A stretch of DNA of 64,000 nucleotides from Arthrobacter stackebrandtii (GTDB lineage Bacteria > Actinomycetota > Actinomycetes > Actinomycetales > Micrococcaceae), in contig NZ_JAGIOI010000001.1 of NCBI RefSeq assembly GCF_017876675.1, positions 3,782,001 to 3,846,000 of the forward strand. Reading direction: 5' to 3'. Every line of letters begins with the position of its first letter. Position 1 is the stretch's first letter. This document shows, in pieces, positions 16,956 through 23,839 of the stretch. The translations under genes were made by a program, and so were the position numbers. The notes beneath the pieces were generated by a model. The model was not told where the DNA came from. It worked only from the letters and a program-made list of their open reading frames with translations, and searched no databases.

Positions 16956-17902
16956 GCAGCGCCGGCAACCACAGCATCCACCGCCTCCTTGACGAGGCCT
17001 TTGGCGGCGTGTCAATGACCCCCGAAGTCCAGGACCTCAAGGAGGAGATCCGCGGCAACCTCGCCGCCCGGGTCGACGAACTGGCAGACGGCGGCATGGA
17101 AGGGCATGCCGCGGCTGCCCAGGCCATGGACGAACTCGGCGACATTCGGGAACTCGTGGGCGAGGTGGCCGGCCCGGGACCGCAGGCAGGGGCGAGCGCC
17201 CCCGCCGCGGCGCTGGACTTCCGGTCGCTCCACCGCGTGCGGCCGAAACCCGCCTACGTGGTCGGGGTTGTCATCGCCTCCATCGTGATTGCTGCCGGGC
17301 TGTTGTTCATGGTCCTGGGAGCCACCGGGGTGCTGCCGCTGCCCATCGGGCCCGTCATCGGCCTTGCAGGCCTTGCCTCGACCGGGGCGGCCTGGATAGT
17401 GGGGGACACCCTGGCGCATGAGACCACAACCAACTATCCGGTCTCCAAGGACCGGGCCGGAGGCTACTTTTTCGCCACTCTGCTCGGCGTTTACGGCCTG
17501 GCCATTGGAGGACTCGTGGCCCTGGGCGCACTGCCCGTCTGGGTGGTTGTCTTTGCCGCACTTGGCGTCGTGGCGGCGATCGTCCTGTTCGCCTTCCTCG
17601 GCGCGACCCAGACCAACAGAAAGAAGGCGTGGGTCCGCGAGGCGGCCCGGGAATACCAGGGCCAGGACAGGTTCTCGCAGGATCCGGTGGCGGCGGCGCG
17701 GTTCGGCATCTACTCGGCCGTCATTTGGATCGTTGCCTTTGGCCTCTTCGCAGGCCTTGGCTTCATGGTGGGCTTCGGCATTTCCTGGCTGGCCCTGCTG
17801 GCCGGGCTGGCAGTCCACATGGTCGTCCTGGCCCGCATGCTGTTCCCGTCCGGAGGGCCGGGCGCCGGCGCCGGGACTGCCGGAAAAGTGCCGCACAGCT
17901 AA
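16952..17902 (+). CDS. Multi-spanning membrane protein with N-terminal permease-prefix-like domain
   Basis: A 316-residue protein coupled to the PadR gene by a 4-nt overlap. Residues 1-70 form a soluble helical segment (LDEAFGGVSMTPEVQDLKEEIRGNLAARVDEL, then AAAQAMDELGDIRELVGEV) like the prefix domain found on PadR-linked permeases and DUF1700-type proteins. Hydrophobic segments follow, starting near residue 105 (VVGVVIASIVIAAGLLFMVL), in about six helices. No catalytic motif is visible. By context it may be the PadR effector, a membrane-stress or transport-accessory protein. A 13-bp hairpin closes the unit. Confidence 0.85.
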   Translation: MSSAGNHSIHRLLDEAFGGVSMTPEVQDLKEEIRGNLAARVDELADGGMEGHAAAAQAMDELGDIRELVGEVAGPGPQAGASAPAAALDFRSLHRVRPKPAYVVGVVIASIVIAAGLLFMVLGATGVLPLPIGPVIGLAGLASTGAAWIVGDTLAHETTTNYPVSKDRAGGYFFATLLGVYGLAIGGLVALGALPVWVVVFAALGVVAAIVLFAFLGATQTNRKKAWVREAAREYQGQDRFSQDPVAAARFGIYSAVIWIVAFGLFAGLGFMVGFGISWLALLAGLAVHMVVLARMLFPSGGPGAGAGTAGKVPHS

Positions 17903-17956
17903 GGCACGACATGGGCGCAATCAACGCCTGCGCAATTGAAGGAAAATACCCAAAAC

Positions 17957-17988
17957 GGCGGCCCGGATGTTCGAGCATCCGGGCCGCC
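17957..17988. terminator. 13-bp GC-rich hairpin
   Basis: GGCGGCCCGGATG (17957-17969) and CATCCGGGCCGCC (17976-17988) pair perfectly around a 6-nt loop, 54 nt after the membrane-protein gene. No T run follows on the plus strand, whereas on the minus strand it is followed by TTTT. It separates the PadR unit from the ABC exporter. Confidence 0.7.
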
Positions 17989-18097
17989 ACCAACCATTGA
18001 GTCTCCCACCACGGGGATTCGCCACAGCGAACTCAAGGCACAACCACAGTTTACTGCCGCGGCCCTGCGCGGGAGGCTCCCAAGCAAGGAGCCAACC

Positions 18098-19267
18098 ATG
18101 GCACACACCCAAATCCAGCCCGCCGTCGAAGCCGTGGAGCTGAGAAAAAGCTACCCCGGCGGCCGCGGAAAACCCAGAATACAAGCTCTTGACGGGCTCA
18201 GCTTCCGCGTCGAACCCGGCACCATCTTCGGGCTGCTGGGCCCCAACGGGGCCGGCAAGTCCACCACCGTGAAAATCCTCTCCACCCTCTCCACGGCAGA
18301 CTCCGGCACGGCCACCGTAGCCGGGCACGACGTCGGCTCCCACCCCGGGCGCGTCCGCCGCGCCATCGGCTTCGTCGCCCAAAGGCCCGTTTCCGACCCC
18401 ATGGACACCGGGCGCGAAAACCTGGTCCTCGCCGGCCGGCTGCAGGGCTTCTCCGCCCAAGAAGCCAAGGCCAGGGCCGCCGAGCTGCTCGACCGCTTTT
18501 CCCTGACGGACGCCGCCGGCCGCCTGGTCAAGACCTACTCCGGCGGAATGGCCCGGAAACTGGACGTGGCCATCGGCCTGATGCACCGGCCGCAGGTGCT
18601 CTTCCTGGACGAGCCCACCACCGGCCTGGAACCCGAGGCCCGAGCCGACATGTGGGCCGAGCTGGAGAACATGGCCGGCGCCGATGAGATGACCGTCCTG
18701 CTCACCACCCACTATTTGGAGGAGGCCGACCGGCTCGCCAGCCGCCTGGCCATCGTGGACCGCGGCCGGATCGTGGTCGAGGGCACGCCGGGGGAGTTGA
18801 AGGACTCCCTCCACGGCGATGCCGTCACGGTCGAACTGGCGCAACCGGTGCAGGACGGGACCAGGGCGCGGGAGGTGATGGCCGGCGTCGGGCTTCTCCG
18901 CGAGGAAAGCGCGGACGGATGTCTCCTGCGCGGCCGGGCGGATTCAGGCCCGGCGGCCCTGCCCGTGCTGCCGGCATTGCCGTTGCCTGCGCCACTGTCT
19001 CCCGCCCCAGCCTGGACGACGTTTACCTGCGCCACACCGGCCGCGCCTCCTCCGCCGGATCCGCCAGCACGGGAGCGGGCGCCGGCGCCGCCAACAGCGG
19101 AGCGGAGGTGGCGGCATGAGCGCACTCACAGCCATCCCGCACACCGCGGCCCTCACAGCCCGGCAGCTGCGCGCGTTCCGGCGCATGCCCGTCTTCCTCG
19201 CCATGAACCTGGTCCAGCCCATCATCTGGCTGCTGCTGTTCGGACAGCTGTTCAAGTCCGTGGTTGA
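18098..19267 (+). CDS. Daunorubicin-resistance-type ABC transporter ATPase (DrrA-like), frameshifted near 3' end
   Basis: ATP-binding subunit of a DrrAB-type exporter. Intact: Walker A GLLGPNGAGKST, Q-loop FVAQRPVSDPMD, signature YSGGMARKLD, Walker [14 protein letters not shown]-loop LLTTHYLEEAD. From about residue 290 the frame becomes a Pro-rich sequence unlike the family and runs 148 nt into the permease gene. The expected C-terminus, AAGIAVACATVSRPSLDDVYLRHTGR, is present in another frame and would end at 19119, overlapping the permease start by ATGA as expected for this operon. The shift point is about 18961-18972 and corresponds to loss of one base (or a small non-triplet deletion). The start at 18098 has AAGGAG 9 nt upstream. 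Either a sequencing error, a recent mutation, or a functional but altered tail. Confidence 0.8.
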   Translation: MAHTQIQPAVEAVELRKSYPGGRGKPRIQALDGLSFRVEPGTIFGLLGPNGAGKSTTVKILSTLSTADSGTATVAGHDVGSHPGRVRRAIGFVAQRPVSDPMDTGRENLVLAGRLQGFSAQEAKARAAELLDRFSLTDAAGRLVKTYSGGMARKLDVAIGLMHRPQVLFLDEPTTGLEPEARADMWAELENMAGADEMTVLLTTHYLEEADRLASRLAIVDRGRIVVEGTPGELKDSLHGDAVTVELAQPVQDGTRAREVMAGVGLLREESADGCLLRGRADSGPAALPVLPALPLPAPLSPAPAWTTFTCATPAAPPPPDPPARERAPAPPTAERRWRHERTHSHPAHRGPHSPAAARVPAHARLPRHEPGPAHHLAAAVRTAVQVRG

Positions 19268-19901
19268 GATTCCCGGATTCGGGGGAAGCTCCAGCTATCT
19301 CGTGTTCCTGACACCGGGCATTGTGATGATGATGGCACTGTTCGGCAGTGCCTGGGCCGGGACGTCGTACATCCAGGACATGGACCGCGGCGTCATGGAC
19401 AGGTTCCTCGCCTCTCCTGCCAGCCGCGGCGCCATGATCGTGGCCACCATGCTCTACCAGTCGGTGCTCACGGTCCTGCAGACGCTGGTGGTGCTGGGGG
19501 TGGCCTGGCTTGCCGGTGCCAGGTTCGACGGCGGCTGGCCGGGAATCGCCGTCCTCCTCCTGTCCGCTGTGCTGCTGACGAACGTTTTTGCCGCGTTCTC
19601 CAACGGGATGGCGCTGCTCGCCAAGGCGCAGACCGCGCTGATTGCGATCTCGCAGGTCATCGCCTTTCCGCTGATGTTCCTCAGCTCGGCCATCATGGAC
19701 ACCGCGCTTTCGCCCGCCTGGGTGCGGGAGGTGGCGCGGTTCAACCCCTTTGAATGGGCCGTGGCGGCCGGGCGGGGTGCGCTGCAGGCGGCTCCCGACT
19801 GGGGTGCGGTGTGGGGACCGCTGGGGCTGCTCGCCGCACTGGCCGTGGTCATGACCTGGCTTGCCGCGCGTGCATTCCGGATCTACCAGCGCGCGCTGTA
19901 G
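19116..19901 (+). CDS. ABC transporter permease (DrrB-like, ABC-2 family)
   Basis: A 261-residue ABC-2-type membrane subunit with six predicted helices. Landmarks are NLVQPIIWLLLFGQLFKSVVE, SYLVFLTPGIVMMMALFGSAWAG, DMDRGVMDRFLASPASRGAM and RFNPFEWAVAAGR. The last is the usual ABC-2 signature region (NP at the end of the fourth loop). It pairs with the frameshifted ATPase immediately upstream and should export a hydrophobic compound or drug. Since the only adjacent ATPase gene is damaged, function of the pair depends on whether that shift is real. Confidence 0.92.
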   Translation: MSALTAIPHTAALTARQLRAFRRMPVFLAMNLVQPIIWLLLFGQLFKSVVEIPGFGGSSSYLVFLTPGIVMMMALFGSAWAGTSYIQDMDRGVMDRFLASPASRGAMIVATMLYQSVLTVLQTLVVLGVAWLAGARFDGGWPGIAVLLLSAVLLTNVFAAFSNGMALLAKAQTALIAISQVIAFPLMFLSSAIMDTALSPAWVREVARFNPFEWAVAAGRGALQAAPDWGAVWGPLGLLAALAVVMTWLAARAFRIYQRAL

Positions 19902-19916
19902 CCCGAACGGCGCACG

Positions 19917-19947
19917 CCGGCCCGTGCATCCTGGATGCGTGGGCCGG
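19917..19947 (+). terminator. 14-bp stem-loop after the DrrB-like gene
   Basis: CCGGCCCGTGCATC (19917-19930) pairs with GATGCGTGGGCCGG (19934-19947) around a 3-nt loop; the stem contains two tandem G-T wobbles and no other mismatch. It lies 15 nt after the stop codon. No T run. Confidence 0.6.
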
Positions 19948-20017
19948 GCCATGCCGCCATGCGGACGGGATCGGCATTTGCGGCGGTGCATATGTGAAGA
20001 TGGAAGGCATGCGCCCC

Positions 20018-21250
20018 ATGCAACATTCCAGCAAACTAGCCAACGTCCGGTACGAACTTCGCGGCCCCATCCTGCATGCGGCCCAAAAGATGGAGGCGGA
20101 GGGGCACCGGATCCTGCGCATGAACCTGGGCGACACCGCCCCGTTCGGCCTCGAGGCGCCCGAATCCATTGTGGTGGACATGATCCACCACCTGCGCGGC
20201 GCCCAGGGCTACAGTGATTCGAAGGGCATCTTCTCCGCCCGCACCGCCATCTCGCAGTACTACCAGACCAAGGGCCTGATGACCATTGGCGTGGACGACA
20301 TCTTCGTGGGCAATGGCGTCAGCGAACTGATCTCCATGACCCTGCAGGCGTTCCTGGAGAACGGCGACGAGGTCCTCATCCCGGCCCCCGACTACCCGCT
20401 CTGGACCGCCTCCGTCACGCTCACCGGCGGCGTCCCCGTCCACTACCTGTGCGACGAGGACAACGAGTGGTGGCCGGACATGGCCGACGTCGAGGCAAAA
20501 ATCACGCCGCAGACGCGCGCCGTCGTCATCATCAACCCCAACAACCCCACGGGCGCCGTCTACCCGCGCCACATTCTGGAAAAGTTTGTGGAACTGGCCC
20601 GCAAGCATGACCTGGTCATCTTCGCCGATGAGATCTACGAGAAAATCATCTACGACGGCCGCAGCCACATCCACATGGCTTCCCTGTCCGACGACGTCGC
20701 AACCCTCACCTTCAGCGGCCTGTCCAAGGCATACCGCATGCCCGGCTACCGTGCCGGCTGGGTGGCACTGTCGGGACCGCGCGCCGCAATGGCCGGGTTC
20801 AAGGAGTCCCTGGAGCTCATTGCCTCGCTCCGGCTGTGCTCCAATGTCCCGGCCCAGCACGCCATCCAAACCTCGCTCGGCGGCTACCAGAGCATCAACG
20901 ACCTCACCAAGCCGGGCGGACGGCTCCGCGAGCAGCGCGACCTCGCCTCGCGCCTGCTCAATGGCCTTCCAGGCGTCTCCTGCGTGCCCGCGGCCGGCGC
21001 CATGTACCTGTTCGTCAAGCTGGATCCGGACATGTACCCGATCGAATCCGACGAGAAGTTCGTCATTGACCTGCTGGAGGACCAGAAGATCCTGGTCTCG
21101 CACGGGACGGCCTTCCACTGGCCCACGCCCGACCACTTCCGCTTCGTCATCCTGCCTTCGGTCAGCGACATCGAGGAGGCCGTCCGGCGCATCTCGGCAT
21201 TCCTGTCCGTCTACCGCAGCAAGGCCGCCCTCGCCGCGGTCCAGCACTAG
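20018..21250 (+). CDS. Pyridoxal-phosphate aminotransferase, AlaA-like
   Basis: About 410 residues, fold-type I class I/II aminotransferase most like the alanine-synthesising AlaA group (YSDSKGIFSARTAISQYYQ matches its GYCDSKG block). The PLP lysine is in TFSGLSKAYRMPGYRAGW, the cofactor Asn in INPNNPTGAVYP, and Asp-x-x-Tyr in FADEIYEKIIYDG. Typical members carry an IGNPAPFGF block near residue 35; here it reads LGDTAPFGL, so the N-P pair is replaced, which could change substrate choice. ATG at 20018 is preferred as GGAAGG is 10 nt upstream; ATGs at 20000 and 20009 are possible. Amino donor and acceptor are inferred as glutamate/pyruvate only by family. Confidence 0.88.
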   Translation: MQHSSKLANVRYELRGPILHAAQKMEAEGHRILRMNLGDTAPFGLEAPESIVVDMIHHLRGAQGYSDSKGIFSARTAISQYYQTKGLMTIGVDDIFVGNGVSELISMTLQAFLENGDEVLIPAPDYPLWTASVTLTGGVPVHYLCDEDNEWWPDMADVEAKITPQTRAVVIINPNNPTGAVYPRHILEKFVELARKHDLVIFADEIYEKIIYDGRSHIHMASLSDDVATLTFSGLSKAYRMPGYRAGWVALSGPRAAMAGFKESLELIASLRLCSNVPAQHAIQTSLGGYQSINDLTKPGGRLREQRDLASRLLNGLPGVSCVPAAGAMYLFVKLDPDMYPIESDEKFVIDLLEDQKILVSHGTAFHWPTPDHFRFVILPSVSDIEEAVRRISAFLSVYRSKAALAAVQH

Positions 21251-21306
21251 CCTCCTCGCAGCAGCAACGGTCCCGGGACCCGGACAAGTGCCCGGGCCCG
21301 GGTCGG

Positions 21307-21331
21307 CCGCAGCGGCACGGACCGGCTGCGG
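21307..21331 (+). terminator. Stem-loop downstream of the aminotransferase
   Basis: CCGCAGCGG (21307-21315) pairs with CC (322-323) and GCTGCGG (21325-21331) with a single bulged G. A second weaker repeat, GACCCGG/CCGGGTC, lies just upstream at 21277-21304. Tentative. Confidence 0.35.
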
Positions 21332-21366
21332 GAATAGATTTCCGGCCCTGCCAGTTCCCCAACTAG

Positions 21367-21383
21367 ATGCAAATGCATATTCT
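21367..21383 (+). promoter_or_regulatory. Palindrome ATGCA-AA-TGCAT at the second LLM promoter
   Basis: A perfect short inverted repeat (21367-21378) abuts a -10-like TATTCT (21378-21383), 20 nt before the start codon. It could be a regulator site; no regulator gene is adjacent. Confidence 0.3.
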
Positions 21384-21402
21384 TTAGGAAAGGGAGGCAA
21401 CC

Positions 21403-22446
21403 ATGGCACATGGCAACCTTGAGCTCGGACTGGACACCTTCGGCGACATCACCAATGATGCCAACGGCGATCCCAAGCCCGCCGCACACGTGATTCGCGA
21501 CGTCGTCGAGCAGGCTGTCCTGGCCGACAGGCTGGGACTGGACTACTTCGGCGTCGGGGAACACCACCGCGACGACTTCGCCATCTCCGCCCCGGACATG
21601 GTCCTCTCAGCCATTGCCGGGCAGACGGAGCGCATCCGCCTGGGCTCGGCCGTGACGGTGCTCAGCTCCGATGACCCCATCCGCGTCTTCCAGCGATTTT
21701 CCACGCTCGACGCCGTTTCCTCCGGCCGCGCCGAGGTCATCCTGGGCAGGGGGTCCTTTACTGAGTCCTTCCCGCTGTTCGGCTTCGACCTGGCCAATTA
21801 CGAGGAGCTGTTCGAGGAGAAGCTGGAGCTGTTCAACGAATTGCGCAAGCAGGGCCCCGTCAGCTGGAGCGGCAACACCCGCCCGGCCCTGCACAGCCAG
21901 ATGGTCTACCCGCACACCGAGTCCGGCACGCTGAAATCGTGGGTGGCGGTCGGCGGAAGCCCCCAGTCGGTGGTCCGCGCCGCACACTACGGCATGCCGC
22001 TCATGCTGGCCATCATTGGCGGGGAGCCGCTGCAGTTTGCCCCGTTCGCCGAGCTGTACCACCGTGCGCTGAAGGAATTCGGCCAGCCGGAACAGCCCAT
22101 CGGCGTCCACTCACCCGGCCACATTGCCGAAACTGACGAGCAGGCCCTGGAGGAGCTGTGGCCGCACTACGCCGCCATGCACAACCGCATCGGCCGCGAC
22201 CGGGGCTGGCCGCCCCTGAGCCGCTCGGAGTTCAACGCGACTGCGGGCCCGCGCGGCGCGCTCATGGTGGGGTCGCCGGAAACCGTGGCCAACAAGATCA
22301 CCACGGTGGCCAAGGCGCTGGGGCTGTCCCGGTTCGACCTCAAGTACAGCCACGGCACGCTCCCGCACGAGGCCATGATGAAGAGCATCGAGCTCTACGC
22401 CACGGAAGTTGCCCCGCGCGTGCGCGAAAACCTCGCCAAGGGCTGA
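21403..22446 (+). CDS. LLM-class flavin-dependent oxidoreductase
   Basis: A 347-residue luciferase-like monooxygenase-fold protein, paralogous to the one at 15383. Matching blocks are LDYFGVGEHHRDDF, DDPIRVFQRFSTLDAVSSGRAEVILGRGSFTESFPLFGFDL, EELFEEKLEL and SWVAVGGSPQSVVRAAHYG. It likely binds FMN and oxidises or monooxygenates an unknown substrate. The start is well supported by GGGAGG 7 nt upstream. It is a single gene convergent with the pirin gene. A hairpin lies between them. Confidence 0.92.
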   Translation: MAHGNLELGLDTFGDITNDANGDPKPAAHVIRDVVEQAVLADRLGLDYFGVGEHHRDDFAISAPDMVLSAIAGQTERIRLGSAVTVLSSDDPIRVFQRFSTLDAVSSGRAEVILGRGSFTESFPLFGFDLANYEELFEEKLELFNELRKQGPVSWSGNTRPALHSQMVYPHTESGTLKSWVAVGGSPQSVVRAAHYGMPLMLAIIGGEPLQFAPFAELYHRALKEFGQPEQPIGVHSPGHIAETDEQALEELWPHYAAMHNRIGRDRGWPPLSRSEFNATAGPRGALMVGSPETVANKITTVAKALGLSRFDLKYSHGTLPHEAMMKSIELYATEVAPRVRENLAKG

Positions 22447-22487
22447 CACCCCGCCCGCGGACCATCACGAGGCCGCCCGCCGCGGAA

Positions 22488-22519
22488 CCGCAATGTGCGC
22501 CCCAGGGCACAGGTTGCGG
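22488..22519. terminator. Imperfect hairpin between convergent LLM and pirin genes
   Basis: CCGCAA (22488-22493) pairs with TTGCGG (22514-22519), and TGTG with CACA inside it, with two short bulges. It sits between two convergent stop codons, which fits a shared terminator. Confidence 0.4.
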
Positions 22520-22544
22520 GTTCGCGGCGCATCCGGTTGCGGCG

Positions 22545-23546
22545 TCAGCTCGGGTTGGACCGCGGCTTCAGCGCCACGGTGGGCAGGACCGGGGCCGGCA
22601 GCGGGGCATCCACCTGCCCGGCGGGCAGGCTGAAATTCGTGACGTCGTCAAAGACGCCAGCCGGCTCCGCGCCGATCACTGCCTGCCAGGCCGCCCGGAA
22701 CGCCACAATCTCCTCGTGGCTGCGGCCCACAAAGTTCCACCACATGACGATCGACTCATTCAGCGGCGCCCCGCCAATGAACAGCAGCCGCACCGGCGCA
22801 TCCCCGGCGCCCAGCACCACCTGGCCCAGCCCTGTCCCGAGGTACCCGAGCTCGTCCGCGGCAACGGGGGAGCCGTCCAGCGCCAGTGTCCCGGCGTCCA
22901 CCAGGAAGCCGTGCTCAAAGCGCGGGTCGAGGTCGAGCGACAGGGAGGCTCCGGCGTCGAGCATGATTTCAGCGCCCACCATGGGCGTGAACGTCTCCAC
23001 AGGGGACTGCTCCCCGGCAGCCCGCCCCATGAAAACACTGACGACGGCGCCCGGCAGCACCTTGGGTGTGGGGCTGTAGTGGGTGAATCCGGGTTCGGTG
23101 AACCGTGCCCCCTCAGGCAGGGCCGCCCACAGCTGCACGCCGTGCAGGACCGTGGTGCCTTCGGTGGAGTACTCCGAGTGGCTGATGCCCCGGCCGGCCG
23201 TCATGAGGTTCAACTCGCCCGGGCGGACCATGGCGTGGTGCCCGGCGCTGTCGGCGTGCTGGATCTCGCCGGAAAACAGCCAGCTGATGGTCTGCAGGCC
23301 CGTGTGCGGGTGCGGCGGAACGGCCATACCGGGGGAGTGGGCCACGTTGTCCGGGCCATAGTGATCAACAAAACACCAGGCGCCGATCAGGGAGCGGCGC
23401 CGCTGGGGCAGGGTGCGCCGCACGGTCATGGCGCGCGGCCCGCCGAGGGGGACGAGCCGGGGCGAGAGGATCTCCACGGCAGCCGCGGAATCGCCGGGAT
23501 TGCTGGGGCAAAGCAGCTCTGCGGGGTTGTTTTCCACGTTGCTCAT
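22545..23546 (-). CDS. Pirin-family bicupin protein
   Basis: A 333-residue pirin. The N-terminal cupin has the metal site in PPHPHTGLQTISWLFSGEIQHADSAGHH (His residues and, later, Glu in GISHSEYS), and the C-terminal pirin domain ends GRSHEEIVAFRAAWQA. Pirins include quercetin dioxygenases and transcription co-factors; in bacteria the physiological role is usually unknown. The start at 23546 is chosen because AAAGGAA precedes it; an extension to 23630 is Arg-rich and lacks a site. The upstream 290 nt are shared with the divergent phosphate transporter, including a PHO-box-like array. Confidence 0.9.
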   Translation of the reverse strand: MSNVENNPAELLCPSNPGDSAAAVEILSPRLVPLGGPRAMTVRRTLPQRRRSLIGAWCFVDHYGPDNVAHSPGMAVPPHPHTGLQTISWLFSGEIQHADSAGHHAMVRPGELNLMTAGRGISHSEYSTEGTTVLHGVQLWAALPEGARFTEPGFTHYSPTPKVLPGAVVSVFMGRAAGEQSPVETFTPMVGAEIMLDAGASLSLDLDPRFEHGFLVDAGTLALDGSPVAADELGYLGTGLGQVVLGAGDAPVRLLFIGGAPLNESIVMWWNFVGRSHEEIVAFRAAWQAVIGAEPAGVFDDVTNFSLPAGQVDAPLPAPVLPTVALKPRSNPS

Positions 23547-23655
23547 GGCAGGGTTCCTTTCAATTTCTTGGCGGGCCCGCGGCGGGCGGGCGCGGCGGTG
23601 CACCCCGCCCGAACGGGCTCTTGCGCTCATGCTAGCCCCTCCGGGCGCCGCCCCG

Positions 23656-23688
23656 GTTCACCCGGCGTTAACCTTCCGTTAACCAAAG
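23656..23688 (+). promoter_or_regulatory. Three 11-nt direct repeats resembling a PHO box
   Basis: GTTCACCCGGC, GTTAACCTTCC and GTTAACCAAAG follow one another exactly, each with the core GTTnACC and an 11-nt period. Actinobacterial PhoP boxes are direct repeats of 11 nt built on GTTCACC, so this strongly suggests phosphate control. It lies about 150 nt upstream of the PiT phosphate transporter and 110 nt from the divergent pirin gene. A TAnnnT box (TAGGAT, 23726-23731) further down could be the transporter's -10. Confidence 0.65.
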
Positions 23689-23737
23689 GCCGGGGCCGCG
23701 TACACCATGGGAGGCAAAATCGTCGTAGGATGACAAC

Positions 23738-23794
23738 GGTTGGGTGCGCCTGCATGCCGAAAGGCCGGATCGAGCGGCACGCACCCTTACAACC
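23738..23794 (+). promoter_or_regulatory. Structured leader upstream of the phosphate transporter
   Basis: GGTTGGGTGCG (23738-23748) can pair with CGCACCCTTACAACC (23780-23794) except for a 4-nt bulge, with a further TGCCG/CGGCA pairing inside. If transcription starts near 23738, the mRNA would begin with this hairpin. It matches no riboswitch I can name. Confidence 0.35.
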
Positions 23795-23839
23795 AAATTT
23801 TCGCTGTCTTGCTTTTGCCCCCTCTAGATTGGATCGCGG

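Noticed and set aside
18940-18990. Programmed -1 frameshifting in the DrrA-type gene
   Set aside because: No slippery heptamer of X-XXY-YYZ type or downstream pseudoknot is evident; mutation or sequencing error is simpler.
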